Source of the DNA: Polaromonas sp. | GTDB lineage: Bacteria > Pseudomonadota > Gammaproteobacteria > Burkholderiales > Burkholderiaceae_C | Direction: 5' to 3' | NCBI RefSeq assembly: GCF_012927485.1 | Contig: NZ_JABBPC010000012.1 | Coordinates: forward strand, 310,001-374,000 | Length of the DNA: 64,000 bases | Part shown: positions 17,171 to 26,064 of the stretch, in pieces | Numbering within the stretch: the stretch's first letter is position 1 | How the letters are laid out: each line of letters opens with the position of its first letter | Translations under genes and position numbers: made by a program | Notes under the pieces: model-generated | Databases searched by the model: none | The model's input: the letters and a program-made list of their open reading frames with translations, nothing else | Told to the model about the DNA's origin: nothing

Positions 17171-18073
17171 GTGAGCGCTTTCCTCCCCTCTCCCCTTCGA
17201 TGGCCTGCTGAGGCCATTTGGGAAGCCCTGGCACCAGTCTTACCCGGCTTTACGGTGGAGGTACTGCCCGAGATCGATTCGACCAACACGGAGCTGATGC
17301 GGCGCTTTAGGGGAAGCGCCAGCACGCGGCCCCGGCCCGAGCCCTTGCTGTTGGTGGCCGAGCAGCAAACCGCCGGTCGCGGACGATTGGGCCGAAGCTG
17401 GCAAAGCCGGCGCGGCGACAGCCTGACTTTTTCACTGGGCCTGCCTTTGCAACCCAGCGACTGGTCGGGCCTGTCCTTGGTGGTAGGCATCAGCGTGGCC
17501 GAAAGCCTGGACCCCGGCAACACCGGCCCGGCCAGGATCGGCTTGAAATGGCCCAATGACCTCTGGCTTTCCGGACCATCAGGTGACCGCAAGTTGGCCG
17601 GGATATTGGTGGAGACGGCCAGCTGGGAAGGCATTCGCTTTGTCGTGATCGGTATCGGCATCAACATCCGGGCGTTGCCGCTGGCAGCAGTCTCCGCCCT
17701 TGCCACGCCTTCGATGGCCACACCATCAGTCGCTGCTATTCCGCCAGGCGGTCTCCAGGAGTTGCTTCCCAGCATTGATGCGGCGCAGACGTTGTTGCGT
17801 ATTCTGCCGCCGTTGGTCCAGGCAGTGCAGGCTTTCGAACAATTCGGTTTTGCGCCGTTTCAGAACCGCTTTGCCGCACGCGACGTGCTGTCAGGCCGGA
17901 CGATCGAGTTGTCGGACGGCACCCAGGGCCGGGCACAAGGCGTCGGCGAAAACGGTGCCTTGTTAGTGCATACTGCGGCTGGTATGAAAGAAATCACCAG
18001 CTCCGAAGTCAGCGTTCGGCCGGTTTCAGAGGGCGACCCGGCAACCGTCCTAAAAGACCCACGTCCATGCTGA
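17171..18073 (+). CDS. birA: Biotin--[acetyl-CoA-carboxylase] ligase, without DNA-binding domain
   Basis: Attaches biotin to the BCCP subunit of acetyl-CoA carboxylase. The 300-residue protein has STNTEL, the biotinyl-AMP loop GRGRLGRSWQS, the LKWPNDLWL segment and KLAGILVET, followed by the small C-terminal SH3-like domain. It starts from GTG at 17171. It lacks the N-terminal winged helix of E. coli BirA, so it should be a ligase without repressor function. A Pro/Ala/Ser-rich insertion lies around residues 175-200. It overlaps the next gene by 7 bases. Confidence 0.93.
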   Translation: MSAFLPSPLRWPAEAIWEALAPVLPGFTVEVLPEIDSTNTELMRRFRGSASTRPRPEPLLLVAEQQTAGRGRLGRSWQSRRGDSLTFSLGLPLQPSDWSGLSLVVGISVAESLDPGNTGPARIGLKWPNDLWLSGPSGDRKLAGILVETASWEGIRFVVIGIGINIRALPLAAVSALATPSMATPSVAAIPPGGLQELLPSIDAAQTLLRILPPLVQAVQAFEQFGFAPFQNRFAARDVLSGRTIELSDGTQGRAQGVGENGALLVHTAAGMKEITSSEVSVRPVSEGDPATVLKDPRPC

Positions 18074-18729
18074 GGGGGTTGGTGCTTGCCCTGGTGCTGG
18101 CTAATGCAGGCTACTTTGCCTGGACCCGAGGTTTTCTAGCCGACTACGGTTTTGCCCCCCCCATTCAATCGGAACCGCAACACCTGGCGCAGCAGATCAG
18201 GCCCGAGACCATGCATCTACTGGGCGTGAGCGACGCCCCGCAACTTGACAAAGTCGAGCCGCCCGCCCTACAAGTTGCTGTCACCTGCTTGCAAGCTGGC
18301 CTCTTCAACGAGCAGCAGGCCAGTACCCTTCGGCTACGCCTTCAAAGCAGCCTGCCTGTCGGTAGCTGGTCGCTCAAAAGCAGCGTCGAACCGGGCCGCT
18401 GGATTATCTACATGGGCAAATACGCCAGCGAAGAGGTTGCAGCCAAAAAGCGCACCGAGTTGCGCCAGCGCGGCTTGTCGTTCGAACCGCTGGTTAACCT
18501 GGAGCTGGGCCCCGGCCTTTCCTTGGGTCACTTCAATTCGCAAGCCGATGCCGAAAGGGAACTGGCGGCGGCCGTCAAGCGCGGGGTGCGCACCGCCAAG
18601 GTCGTGCAAGAGCTGCCTGAAGTGAATGGTCTGCTGCTCAAGGTGGACGCCGCTGATGCGCCATTGCGCGCCAAGCTGGAAACACTCAGGCCACAACTCG
18701 CGGGCAAGGCGCTGCTGACCTGCCGCTAA
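18067..18729 (+). CDS. SPOR-domain-like membrane-anchored protein
   Basis: Protein of 220 residues with an N-terminal hydrophobic segment (MLRGLVLALVLANAGYFAW) likely acting as a membrane anchor. The periplasmic remainder resembles a SPOR-type fold: the stretch GRWIIYMGKYASEEVAAKKRTELRQRG recalls the peptidoglycan-binding SPOR repeat. A second similar half follows (LSLGHFNSQADAERELAAAVKRG). SPOR domains bind denuded septal glycan, so a cell-wall or division role is possible. It overlaps birA and is surely co-transcribed with it; this pairing suggests convenience rather than shared function. Confidence 0.7.
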   Translation: MLRGLVLALVLANAGYFAWTRGFLADYGFAPPIQSEPQHLAQQIRPETMHLLGVSDAPQLDKVEPPALQVAVTCLQAGLFNEQQASTLRLRLQSSLPVGSWSLKSSVEPGRWIIYMGKYASEEVAAKKRTELRQRGLSFEPLVNLELGPGLSLGHFNSQADAERELAAAVKRGVRTAKVVQELPEVNGLLLKVDAADAPLRAKLETLRPQLAGKALLTCR

Positions 18730-18776
18730 GGCCTTTCTGCTCTGGCAAGCGCACTGTTCGCTTTATTTTCTACGCA

Positions 18777-19409
18777 TCAAGCTTGCGCGGCGCGCCAGTA
18801 GCGCAGCGGCACGCAGGTCTGCAGTCGTGTGATGGCTTGGTCCATGAGCGCCGGATGCAGTTCGTGACCCAACGACGCGGCCATGTCGAAGGTGGCGTCA
18901 GCGCCTAGCGCCATCAGGCGTTCAAAGCCTTCACGCGCCCGGGCGACCGGTGCGACGTTGTCGTCTTGCCCGTGCAACAGGTGAAGCGTGGTCAGTAGCG
19001 GGGCTTTGTCGGGCCAGACCGGGTGGCTGCCGCCGAACGCCAGCACCCGACCCACCAAGCCGTCGTGCGCATCGCTGAAGGCCAGGGCCAGGCTGGCCCC
19101 GGCACCAAAGCCGGCCAGCGCAGTATCAGACTGCAGCACGTCAAAGCGCTGCTGCTGCGCACGAACAAACGAGGCCAGCGCCTCGACACGCACGGCCAGC
19201 GCGCCAGCGTCTTCGTCGATGCCCGTGCACGAGCCGGTAAGCCCTTCTGGAATCAGCACCGCCGCTTCGGCAAATGCACCCCCCAGCAAATGGCCTAGTT
19301 GCAGCATGTCTGCGGCAGTTCCCTCCACGTCGTGGACCAAAATAAACAAGGGTCGGGGTGTTGCTGCGATGGACAGCAACTCAATGGTTTCAAGGTCAAG
19401 TGGATTCAT
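18777..19409 (-). CDS. Alpha/beta-hydrolase (YpfH esterase-like) lacking the nucleophile Ser
   Basis: Protein of 210 residues with the layout of the phospholipase/carboxylesterase group: LFILVHDVEGTAADM near the start, a nucleophile-elbow segment, HGQDDNVAP with the acid Asp, and LGHELHP with the catalytic His. The elbow, normally G-F-S-x-G, reads GFGAGASLALAF, so Gly stands where the Ser should be. The codons are unambiguous in this sequence. Either the protein is non-catalytic or a neighbouring residue substitutes. The start at 19409 (MNPLDLETIE) is preferred to an upstream ATG; the ribosome site is weak. It is divergent from the FKBP gene. Confidence 0.7.
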   Translation of the reverse strand: MNPLDLETIELLSIAATPRPLFILVHDVEGTAADMLQLGHLLGGAFAEAAVLIPEGLTGSCTGIDEDAGALAVRVEALASFVRAQQQRFDVLQSDTALAGFGAGASLALAFSDAHDGLVGRVLAFGGSHPVWPDKAPLLTTLHLLHGQDDNVAPVARAREGFERLMALGADATFDMAASLGHELHPALMDQAITRLQTCVPLRYWRAAQA

Positions 19410-19616
19410 GCGACAACTGATTAATGAAGGTGCTTTTTGGTGTGGCAAGTCTACGTCTGGTGGACTAGATAGGCACGCCATGGCGGCTTGCAAGCCCCGC
19501 GCCGACGAGCGGCAGCGATGCGGCGGCCATCGTTGATAAGATCGTGCAACTCCGGAACGTGCTGCTCAGCCGGCCTCCGCCTCAAGCCCCCCGAAAGCAC
19601 CCCGAAAGCACCCACC

Positions 19617-20093
19617 ATGAAAATTGAAAAAGACACCGCCGTCACCTTGCGCTTCAAAGTAGCCGATGCACAAGGCAAGCTTCTTGAAGAAAGCAGCGAC
19701 CCTATGGTTTACCTGCATGGCGGTTATGGCAATACGCTGGCAAAAATCGAAGAAGCGCTGGAAGGCAAAGAGCCCGGGTTTCAAACCATCCTTGCGTTGC
19801 AACCCGAAGATGCTTTCGGCCTGCGCGACGAAAGCCTGGTGCGCACCATCCCTCGCAGCCAGTTTCCACCGGGCGTCAAAGTAGGTGGGCAGCTGGAAGG
19901 CCGCGGCAGCGATGGTCGCGAGCAGGTGTTTAACGTCACCAAAATCAAGGGCGAGATCGTGCTGCTGGACGGCAACCACCCGTTGGCGGGCAAGGCCCTG
20001 CGCTTTACCTTGAAGGTCACCGACGTGCGGATCGCTTCTGAAGATGAGATTACCCATCAGCACGTGCATGGCGAGCACGGTCATCACCACTGA
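19617..20093 (+). CDS. FKBP-type peptidyl-prolyl isomerase, SlyD-like
   Basis: Cytoplasmic prolyl isomerase and chaperone of 158 residues. It begins MKIEKDTAVTLRFKVADAQGK and has FKBP landmarks including LEGKEPG and ALQPEDAFGLRDESLV. An insert-in-flap region follows, then the VLLDGNHPLAGKALRFTLKV segment. The C-terminus is His-rich (HQHVHGEHGHHH), as in SlyD proteins that bind nickel or other metals, though shorter than in E. coli. The ATG at 19617 is chosen from the conserved N-terminus. Upstream is a short direct repeat (CCCCGAAAGCA twice). Confidence 0.92.
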   Translation: MKIEKDTAVTLRFKVADAQGKLLEESSDPMVYLHGGYGNTLAKIEEALEGKEPGFQTILALQPEDAFGLRDESLVRTIPRSQFPPGVKVGGQLEGRGSDGREQVFNVTKIKGEIVLLDGNHPLAGKALRFTLKVTDVRIASEDEITHQHVHGEHGHHH

Positions 20094-20136
20094 ACGACTG
20101 GCGAAGCAGGCGGACAGGTCGTAGCCGGTGCACACC

Positions 20137-21411
20137 ATGGAGCCCAACCCACAGCCGCAATCTGAAACTACCCTTCAGCAGGGCAATTCCTCGACGCGCC
20201 CGGTGTGGATCATGCTGTTTGCGTTGACAACCGCGTTTGCGCTCAGCCAGGCCTACCGCACCGTAGCCGCTATCATGGCCGCGCCGTTACAGGCCGACTT
20301 TCACTTGAGCGCGCAGGCCCTGGGCCTTTTTGCGGGCGCCTTTCACTTTGCGTTTGGCGCCATGCAGTTGTTCATGGGCATCGGGATTGACCTGCATGGC
20401 GTGCGGCGCACGGTATTGACGGCGTTTCCCCTTGCAATTGCCGGCTCAGCTGTGTCGGCGCTGGCCACCAGTTACGGCGTGCTGGTGGCCGGGCAAGTGC
20501 TGATCGGCATTGGCTGCGCGCCTGCGTTTTTGGTCTGTACCGTGTTCATTGCCCGTCACCTGCCGAGCGACCGCTTTGCCGCAATTTCCGGGTTGACGCT
20601 AGGCTTGGGCGGCATCGGCATGCTGCTGACGGGCACGCCACTGGCCTGGTTGATTCAAGCCACGTCATGGCGCATGGGCTTTTGGGTGCTTGGCGGTTTG
20701 GCGACGCTGGCGTGGCTGTTGATCTGGTCGCTGGTTTACGAGCCTGCGCGCCCGGCAGCGGTGGCGAAGGCTTGTGCGACGCAGAAAAAAGAAACCTTTC
20801 TCGAAGCCATCACCAAGTTCGGCGCGCTGTTCATGCTTCCGCATACGCTGGGTATTGTGCTGCTGGGAAGCGTGGGCTATGCCTCTTTCATTTCGCTGCG
20901 CGGCCTTTGGCTGGGGCCGATGCTGATGCAACGCCACGGCTTCTCACTGGTGCAAAGTGGCAACGTGGCGCTGCTGATGTCGCTGGCCTCGTTATTCGGC
21001 CCACCGTTGTTTGGCCGCCTCGACCCCGGACCGATTCACAGGCGCCGCTGGATCGTCGGCTTCACGCTGCTGCTGGCGGGTTTGTTTGCGGTATTTGCAA
21101 TGACGCACAGCACAGTCATCGACGTGGCGGGCCCGATACTGATCGGCGCGCTGTCGGGGTACCTGGTGCTCCAATACGCCGACGTGCGCACGGCCTACCC
21201 GGCGGCCATCACAGGCCGCGCCATGGCCGTCTTCACCATGGCCATGTTCCTGGGCGTTGCAGCCATGCAGTGGCTGACGGGCATCGTGGCTTCTGTGGCG
21301 ATCGCCCACGGCACCGACCCCTTCACGGCGGTACTGGCGAGCATTGCGGCGTTGCTGACGGCCGGCGCGCTGGCGTTCACGCTATTGCCAGGGCCAAGCC
21401 GCGCCAATTAA
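20137..21411 (+). CDS. Major facilitator superfamily transporter
   Basis: Inner-membrane carrier of about 424 residues with around 12 hydrophobic segments in two halves, separated by a charged loop near residue 210 (ATQKKETFLEAITKFG). The loop between TM2 and TM3 carries the MFS-like motif GIDLHGVRR. No substrate-specific signature is recognised. An ATG at 20137 and a GTG at 20128 are both possible starts. It is 43 bases after the FKBP gene and convergent with the CIA30 gene; the stops lie 4 bases apart and overlap in the read-through. Confidence 0.85.
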   Translation: MEPNPQPQSETTLQQGNSSTRPVWIMLFALTTAFALSQAYRTVAAIMAAPLQADFHLSAQALGLFAGAFHFAFGAMQLFMGIGIDLHGVRRTVLTAFPLAIAGSAVSALATSYGVLVAGQVLIGIGCAPAFLVCTVFIARHLPSDRFAAISGLTLGLGGIGMLLTGTPLAWLIQATSWRMGFWVLGGLATLAWLLIWSLVYEPARPAAVAKACATQKKETFLEAITKFGALFMLPHTLGIVLLGSVGYASFISLRGLWLGPMLMQRHGFSLVQSGNVALLMSLASLFGPPLFGRLDPGPIHRRRWIVGFTLLLAGLFAVFAMTHSTVIDVAGPILIGALSGYLVLQYADVRTAYPAAITGRAMAVFTMAMFLGVAAMQWLTGIVASVAIAHGTDPFTAVLASIAALLTAGALAFTLLPGPSRAN

Positions 21412-21929
21412 TCAGTCGAAGCATCCGCCCGGATGGCGCGCAGTGCCAAGGCAAAGTCGCCGTCTTGCCGGTCGGCAATCATCAACCCGACCTGACGAAC
21501 CCGCGCCGGATCCAGCGCCGGCGCATCGGGAACGCTTTGACCGCGAAAGCTTGGGGTGAATGCCGAAAGCGGTAGCGTGACCGTGGTCCACACGCCCACA
21601 GGGGGCTCGAACGGCGCCTGGTAACTAATACCGTCAAAGGCGTCGTCGGTACGCAAGGTGAGCTTGTAGCGCTTACCGTCGCCTTGCACCTCGAGCAAGT
21701 AGCTCGTCAATCGGGGAAAACCGGGCGGCAACGGCGTCAACGCCTTTGAACGAACCGAGGCAAAGCCGCCATTGCGGTCCAGCGACACGGTGCCTTCAAA
21801 CACCGCGTACCCGGCCACGTCGTAACGCATGCCGCTGTGCGACACACCACCCATCACGCGATCGTCCACTGCCGTCCAACTGGCAGCAGCATCGGCGGCG
21901 TCGAAAATCAACAAGTCGCAAATCATCAT
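21408..21929 (-). CDS. CIA30-family protein
   Basis: Small protein of 173 residues resembling complex I intermediate-associated protein 30, a galactose-binding-like beta-sandwich. Typical segments are DDRVMGGVSHSGMRY, GTVSLDRNGGFASVRS and the late LMIADRQDGDFALALRAI. Bacterial members are mostly of unknown role. The start at 21929 has AGGA 7 bases upstream and lies 10 bases after the flavin reductase stop, so the two genes form an operon. Confidence 0.8.
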   Translation of the reverse strand: MMICDLLIFDAADAAASWTAVDDRVMGGVSHSGMRYDVAGYAVFEGTVSLDRNGGFASVRSKALTPLPPGFPRLTSYLLEVQGDGKRYKLTLRTDDAFDGISYQAPFEPPVGVWTTVTLPLSAFTPSFRGQSVPDAPALDPARVRQVGLMIADRQDGDFALALRAIRADASTD

Positions 21930-21939
21930 CGTCGGGTCC

Positions 21940-22560
21940 TCAGCTTGGGCGATACATGCGAAACAACTGCTCCGGGCCGATGGAAAAGTAATCACCCGCG
22001 CCGCCACCGCGCAAGATGTGCCCCGCAGCAGCGGTGTCGTACACACCGTTTTTCAGAAGGTTCTGCGCAATATGCACGGCCACTACCTCGCCGAGCACCA
22101 GCCAGGTCGGCACCTTTTCACCATCGACGCCTTGAAGCTGCACGATCTGGGTACTGCGGCACTCAAACGACACCGGGCTCTCCGCCACCCGCGGCACCGC
22201 AATGACGCGCGACGCCACCGGCGTCAATCCGGCCAGCTCAAACTCACTGACCTCGGGTGGTACCGCGGCGCAGGTCAGGTTCATGGCCTCGGCCAGCGGG
22301 CGGGTGGCCAGGTTCCAGACGAACTCGCCGGTTTGCTCGATGTTGCGTACCGTGTCCTTGTAGCCGATGCTCGCAAAACCAACGATGGGCGGGGTGTAGT
22401 TGAAGGCGTTAAAAAAACTGTACGGCGCCAGGTTCAGCGAACCCGCTTCATTGCGGGAAGAAATCCAGCCAATAGGGCGTGGCCCGACGATGGCGTTAAA
22501 AGGGTCGTGCGGCAATCGGTGGCCGTCACGAGGTTCGTAAAAATGAATGGCATCGGACAT
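21940..22560 (-). CDS. Flavin reductase-like FMN-binding protein
   Basis: Predicted NAD(P)H:FMN oxidoreductase-type protein of 206 residues. The FMN-binding split-barrel features are the N-terminal NAIVGPRPIGWISS, NLAPYSFFNAFNYTPPIVGFAS and KDTVRNIEQTGEFVWNL. The ATG at 22560 (MSDAIHFYEP) has GGAG 7 bases before it; an earlier in-frame ATG would add an Ala-rich stretch unlikely to be translated. The CIA30 gene follows in the same operon. The electron acceptor is unknown. Confidence 0.88.
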   Translation of the reverse strand: MSDAIHFYEPRDGHRLPHDPFNAIVGPRPIGWISSRNEAGSLNLAPYSFFNAFNYTPPIVGFASIGYKDTVRNIEQTGEFVWNLATRPLAEAMNLTCAAVPPEVSEFELAGLTPVASRVIAVPRVAESPVSFECRSTQIVQLQGVDGEKVPTWLVLGEVVAVHIAQNLLKNGVYDTAAAGHILRGGGAGDYFSIGPEQLFRMYRPS

Positions 22561-22726
22561 TGGAAGCTCCACGGTGAATCTGGAGCAGACGATACCCGAA
22601 CCGGCAGCAGCCGCAGCGTCCAAAAATGTTTACCTTACTTTTTATAGCTGGCGCTACCTTCTGTGCAGGAACTGCGGGCTGTTGGGTGTAAACAAGGCAC
22701 AGGGGGCAAGTCCGGCCGGAGCGGCC

Positions 22727-23167
22727 TTACTCTCGCTGGCCGGTGATGTAGCGCTCGAGCTGCTCAATGATGAATTTCTGCTCGGAGATGATGTCTTTCA
22801 CCAAATCCCCGATAGAAATGATGCCTAGCAACTTGCCTTCGTCTACGACCGGCAGATGGCGCAGACGGTTTTCCGTCATGAGCGCCATGCAATGCTCGGT
22901 AGATTGTTCGGGGCCTACAAACATGACCGCCGCGGTCATCACCTCCCGCACCGGCGTTTGCAGGGAGGTACGCCCCTTGAGCGCGATCTTTCTGGCGTAA
23001 TCGCGTTCGGTGATGATTCCCACAATTAACGCCCCTTCCATCACCAGCAGCGACCCGATGTTTCTGTCTGCCATCAATTTGAGTGCATCAAAGACCGTCG
23101 CGGAGGGGTTGATGCTGTAAACATCAGCGTCCGCTTTTGAATTCAGGATATCGGCTACGGATTTCAT
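22727..23167 (-). CDS. Tandem CBS-domain protein
   Basis: A 146-residue protein made of two CBS domains: residues about 10-70 (VFDALKLMADRNIGSLLVM...GIITERDYARKI) and about 78-135 (EHCMALMTENRLRHLPVVDEGKLLGIISIGDLVK). CBS pairs bind adenine nucleotides such as AMP or ATP and usually sense energy state. No catalytic domain is attached. The ATG at 23167 is preceded by GGGAG. Confidence 0.92.
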   Translation of the reverse strand: MKSVADILNSKADADVYSINPSATVFDALKLMADRNIGSLLVMEGALIVGIITERDYARKIALKGRTSLQTPVREVMTAAVMFVGPEQSTEHCMALMTENRLRHLPVVDEGKLLGIISIGDLVKDIISEQKFIIEQLERYITGQRE

Positions 23168-23290
23168 GGGTTTTCTCCCTGAGAGTGGGTGGGTGTGCTG
23201 CTGCAGATGACTGTCTCGGCCAGTGTGCCAGACCCCTGCGATGGCGTCCATAAAGTCCGCGCTATCGACGCCAGCTTTCAAAAGTCTCTG

Positions 23291-23337
23291 AAAAAAAAGT
23301 CAATGGCCGTTATGCAGCATGCTGCATAACGGCCATT
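23291..23337 (-). terminator. 36 bp perfect palindrome plus T-run, terminator of the collagen-like gene
   Basis: Bases 23302-23337 form a perfect palindrome of two 18-base arms (AATGGCCGTTATGCAGCA and its complement) with no spacer. On the minus strand it is followed by GAC and eight T, so it fits a strong Rho-independent terminator for the gene ending at 23482. It is also 135 bases upstream of the CBS gene start. Confidence 0.75.
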
Positions 23338-23481
23338 TGCGAAATTGCCAATTATCAGCCGTGACTTTTAAAGGAATTTCGCCCCTTGCTGCGCGCATTG
23401 GTTTCCACCGTGCAGCGTCTGCAAGCGGGTCTGGAACAGAGCTTCAGGCTATTCATCCTCTCGCTTCAGACCCCTGCCGGA

Positions 23482-23856
23482 TTACGGCTTGGGCGGTACC
23501 ACCACAATGGTGTTGCCACTCGAGCCGCCAGCACCCGTTTTGCCTTTGGCGCCTGTGGCCCCGGTGTTGCCCGTGTTGCCGGTATTGCCTTGCATGCCCG
23601 CGGCTCCGGTGTTACCGGTGTTGCCCGTATTACCGGTCGCGCCCACCTCGCCAGTATTGCCTGTATTGCCCTGATTACCCGTGGCGCCCACATCGCCGGT
23701 ATTGCCCGTATTGCCTTGATTACCCGTGGCACCCTTGGCCCCCGTGTAACCCGTATTTCCGGTGTTTCCCTGACTACCCTGCGGTCCCATTGGCCCGGTG
23801 CATGCACCCAGTGCGAACAACGCGAGTAACAGCAGTGATGGCAATGAATATTTCAT
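23482..23856 (-). CDS. Collagen-like lipoprotein
   Basis: A 124-residue predicted lipoprotein. The signal peptide [19 protein letters not shown] ends in the lipobox LGAC. From the second residue after Cys it runs as about 32 uninterrupted Gly-X-Y triplets, beginning GPMGPQGSQ, of which about 13 are Gly-Asn-Thr. It ends in a short tail [10 protein letters not shown]. Such repeats form a collagen-type triple helix; a membrane-anchored trimer in the periplasm or on the surface is likely. The DNA shows matching near-tandem repeats. The ATG at 23856 has AGGA 8 bases upstream. No other surface gene adjoins it. The role is unknown. Confidence 0.85.
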   Translation of the reverse strand: MKYSLPSLLLLALFALGACTGPMGPQGSQGNTGNTGYTGAKGATGNQGNTGNTGDVGATGNQGNTGNTGEVGATGNTGNTGNTGAAGMQGNTGNTGNTGATGAKGKTGAGGSSGNTIVVVPPKP

Positions 23857-24087
23857 AACAATTCCTCTTTTGGTTGTATGCGGTTCAGATACCCGCATAA
23901 ATCACTATTCCCAGATGGGAGAACTGCGTCTGTTCGCTACCGCGCTTATAGGGCAAGGTCCTACCTGTCTCGAGTGGGTTTCCTACGTCCTCAACGCAGC
24001 ACCTCAACGCTGGTCAACAAACTTATTTAACGCATGATATATGTCGCAAAATGTTAGTTTATGTATTGAAAAGTTGGTGGCCCCTCT

Positions 24088-25905
24088 ATGGCGACTCTTA
24101 TTCCTGCGATGGGTTCGTGCGTTTCGCGTATGACCAGCGGCGAGCGGCGGCTGGCCGAACGGCTCGAACAAAAACTCGATGACGACTACCTGCTCTGGTA
24201 CGACGTGCCCATTGGCCCCAAGCAAACGCACCCCGACTTTGTAGTGATGCATCCGCGCCGAGGATTGCTGATCCTCGAAACTAAAGACTGGAAGCTTGAA
24301 ACCATCCAGCGCGCCACCCGCCAGATGTTTGAAATCGCACCCGATGGCCAGTTCAAGGTGGTAATCAACCCGCTGGCGCAGGCGCGTCATTGCGCCATTC
24401 AGGTCGTCAACGTGCTGGAACGCGACCTACAACTGGTGCAGCCTGCTGGCGCCCACCACGGAAAACTCGCATTTCCGTGGGGCCACGGCGTGGTGTTGAC
24501 CCACATTACCCGCAAACAGTTTGATGCCGCCGGGCTGGGCGACGCCATCGAGCCGCACTACGTCATCTGCAAAGACGAAATGGAAGAGTCGGCCGACGTC
24601 GAGGAATTTCAGCAGCGACTGTGGAACATGTTTCCCTACTCATTTAGTAGCGTCATGAGCCTGCCGCAGATTGACCGCGTGCGCTGGATCATGTTCCCCG
24701 AAGTGCGCGTGCAGACGCAAGGTGCGCTGTTTGACGACGGCGACGTGGACGCCGAACTGCCCAGCATCATGCGCGTGATGGACCTGCAGCAAGAGCAACT
24801 CGCCCGCAGCCTGGGCGACGGCCACCGCGTGATTCACGGCGTGGCCGGCTCTGGCAAAACGATGATCCTGGGCTACCGCGCCGAATACCTGGCCAAGGCC
24901 CACACCGCCGCAAGCAAACCCATCCTGATTCTTTGCTACAACGAGCCGCTGGCCGTCAAGCTGGATTCGGTGATGGAAGCCAAGGGACTGGCCGACCGGG
25001 TGCATGCTCGGCATTTTCATAAATGGTGCCGCGACCAACTGGTGGCCTTTGGGCAAACACTACCTGCGCAAAACATGCCAGTGGACACAAAGATGGCGGA
25101 CATGGTTCAGCGCGTCATCCACGGCGTGGACCGCAAGCAAATCCCCAGCGGCCAATACCAGGCAGTGCTGATCGACGAAGGCCACGACTTTGCGCCCGAG
25201 TGGCTAAAACTCGTCACGCAAATGGTGGACCCGACGACCAACAGCCTGCTGGTGTTGTACGACGATGCGCAGAGCATTTATGAGCGCAGCCGCAGCAAAC
25301 AGTTCAGCTTCAAAAGCGTGGGCATTCAGGCGCAAGGCCGCACCACGATTTTGAAAATTAACTACCGCAACACCCGGCAGATCCTGCAAACCGCCAGCCT
25401 GATTGCAGCCGACCTGCTCACCGCCGACGACAAAGACGACGACGGCATTCCGCTGATCAAACCCATCAGCTGCGGGCGCGATGGGGAAGCGCCGCTGATC
25501 ATCCGTTTGCCGAATCTGCGCGCTGAAGCGACCAAGATTTCCGACCTGCTGAACGCCGCGCATCAGGAGGGCCACGCGTGGGGCGACATGGCGGTACTGT
25601 GCCGACACCACCACGAGATGGATGAATGCGCCCAGGCCCTGAGCCGCTCGCAACTGCCGTTCGAAGTGCGCGCCAGATCCGGCAGCTTTCACCCGCATGA
25701 CGACACCATCAAGGTGATGACCATGCACGCCAGCAAAGGGCTGGAGTTTCCGTTGGTGGCGTTGATGGGCGTGGGGCAGATGCCTGCTGCGGGGGAGGAC
25801 GAGCGGGATGAGGCACGGCTGTTTTATGTCGGGGCGACGAGGGCGACGCAGCGGTTGGTGATTGGGGCTAGTGGGGATGGGGGATTTGGGCGGAGGTTGG
25901 GATGA
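24088..25905 (+). CDS. NERD-domain superfamily 1 DNA helicase
   Basis: A 605-residue fusion of a nuclease-related domain and a UvrD/Rep-like helicase. The NERD domain (about 15-130) keeps the PD-(D/E)XK-type core HPDF (Asp50) and ETK (Glu64, Lys66). Helicase motifs: Walker A GVAGSGKT (251-258), Walker B IDEGHD (362-367), YDDAQSIYER (391-400), INYRNTRQI (about 424), TMHASKGLEF (about 545) and VGATRATQRL (581-590). The start at 24088 fits the usual MATLIP beginning. The upstream 200 bases are relatively AT-rich. Two further proteins with nuclease-like cores follow on the same strand. Confidence 0.9.
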   Translation: MATLIPAMGSCVSRMTSGERRLAERLEQKLDDDYLLWYDVPIGPKQTHPDFVVMHPRRGLLILETKDWKLETIQRATRQMFEIAPDGQFKVVINPLAQARHCAIQVVNVLERDLQLVQPAGAHHGKLAFPWGHGVVLTHITRKQFDAAGLGDAIEPHYVICKDEMEESADVEEFQQRLWNMFPYSFSSVMSLPQIDRVRWIMFPEVRVQTQGALFDDGDVDAELPSIMRVMDLQQEQLARSLGDGHRVIHGVAGSGKTMILGYRAEYLAKAHTAASKPILILCYNEPLAVKLDSVMEAKGLADRVHARHFHKWCRDQLVAFGQTLPAQNMPVDTKMADMVQRVIHGVDRKQIPSGQYQAVLIDEGHDFAPEWLKLVTQMVDPTTNSLLVLYDDAQSIYERSRSKQFSFKSVGIQAQGRTTILKINYRNTRQILQTASLIAADLLTADDKDDDGIPLIKPISCGRDGEAPLIIRLPNLRAEATKISDLLNAAHQEGHAWGDMAVLCRHHHEMDECAQALSRSQLPFEVRARSGSFHPHDDTIKVMTMHASKGLEFPLVALMGVGQMPAAGEDERDEARLFYVGATRATQRLVIGASGDGGFGRRLG

Positions 25906-26064
25906 CCGACCGCTACGCTTCGAGCCTGCCTCGACAAACACGCTGTAGCGCAAGACCGCATGGATACACTGCCCAAGGTCAGTATTCATTCACCATGGCA
26001 CAAGAACCGCAGGGGAAACATTGGCGCTCTCCGTTGGTGATGTCTGAGTTTTGAAGGAAGTTAT

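Noticed and set aside
23291..23337. CRISPR-like or mobile repeat
   Set aside because: Only a single palindrome is present, with no spaced copies; a terminator explains it better.
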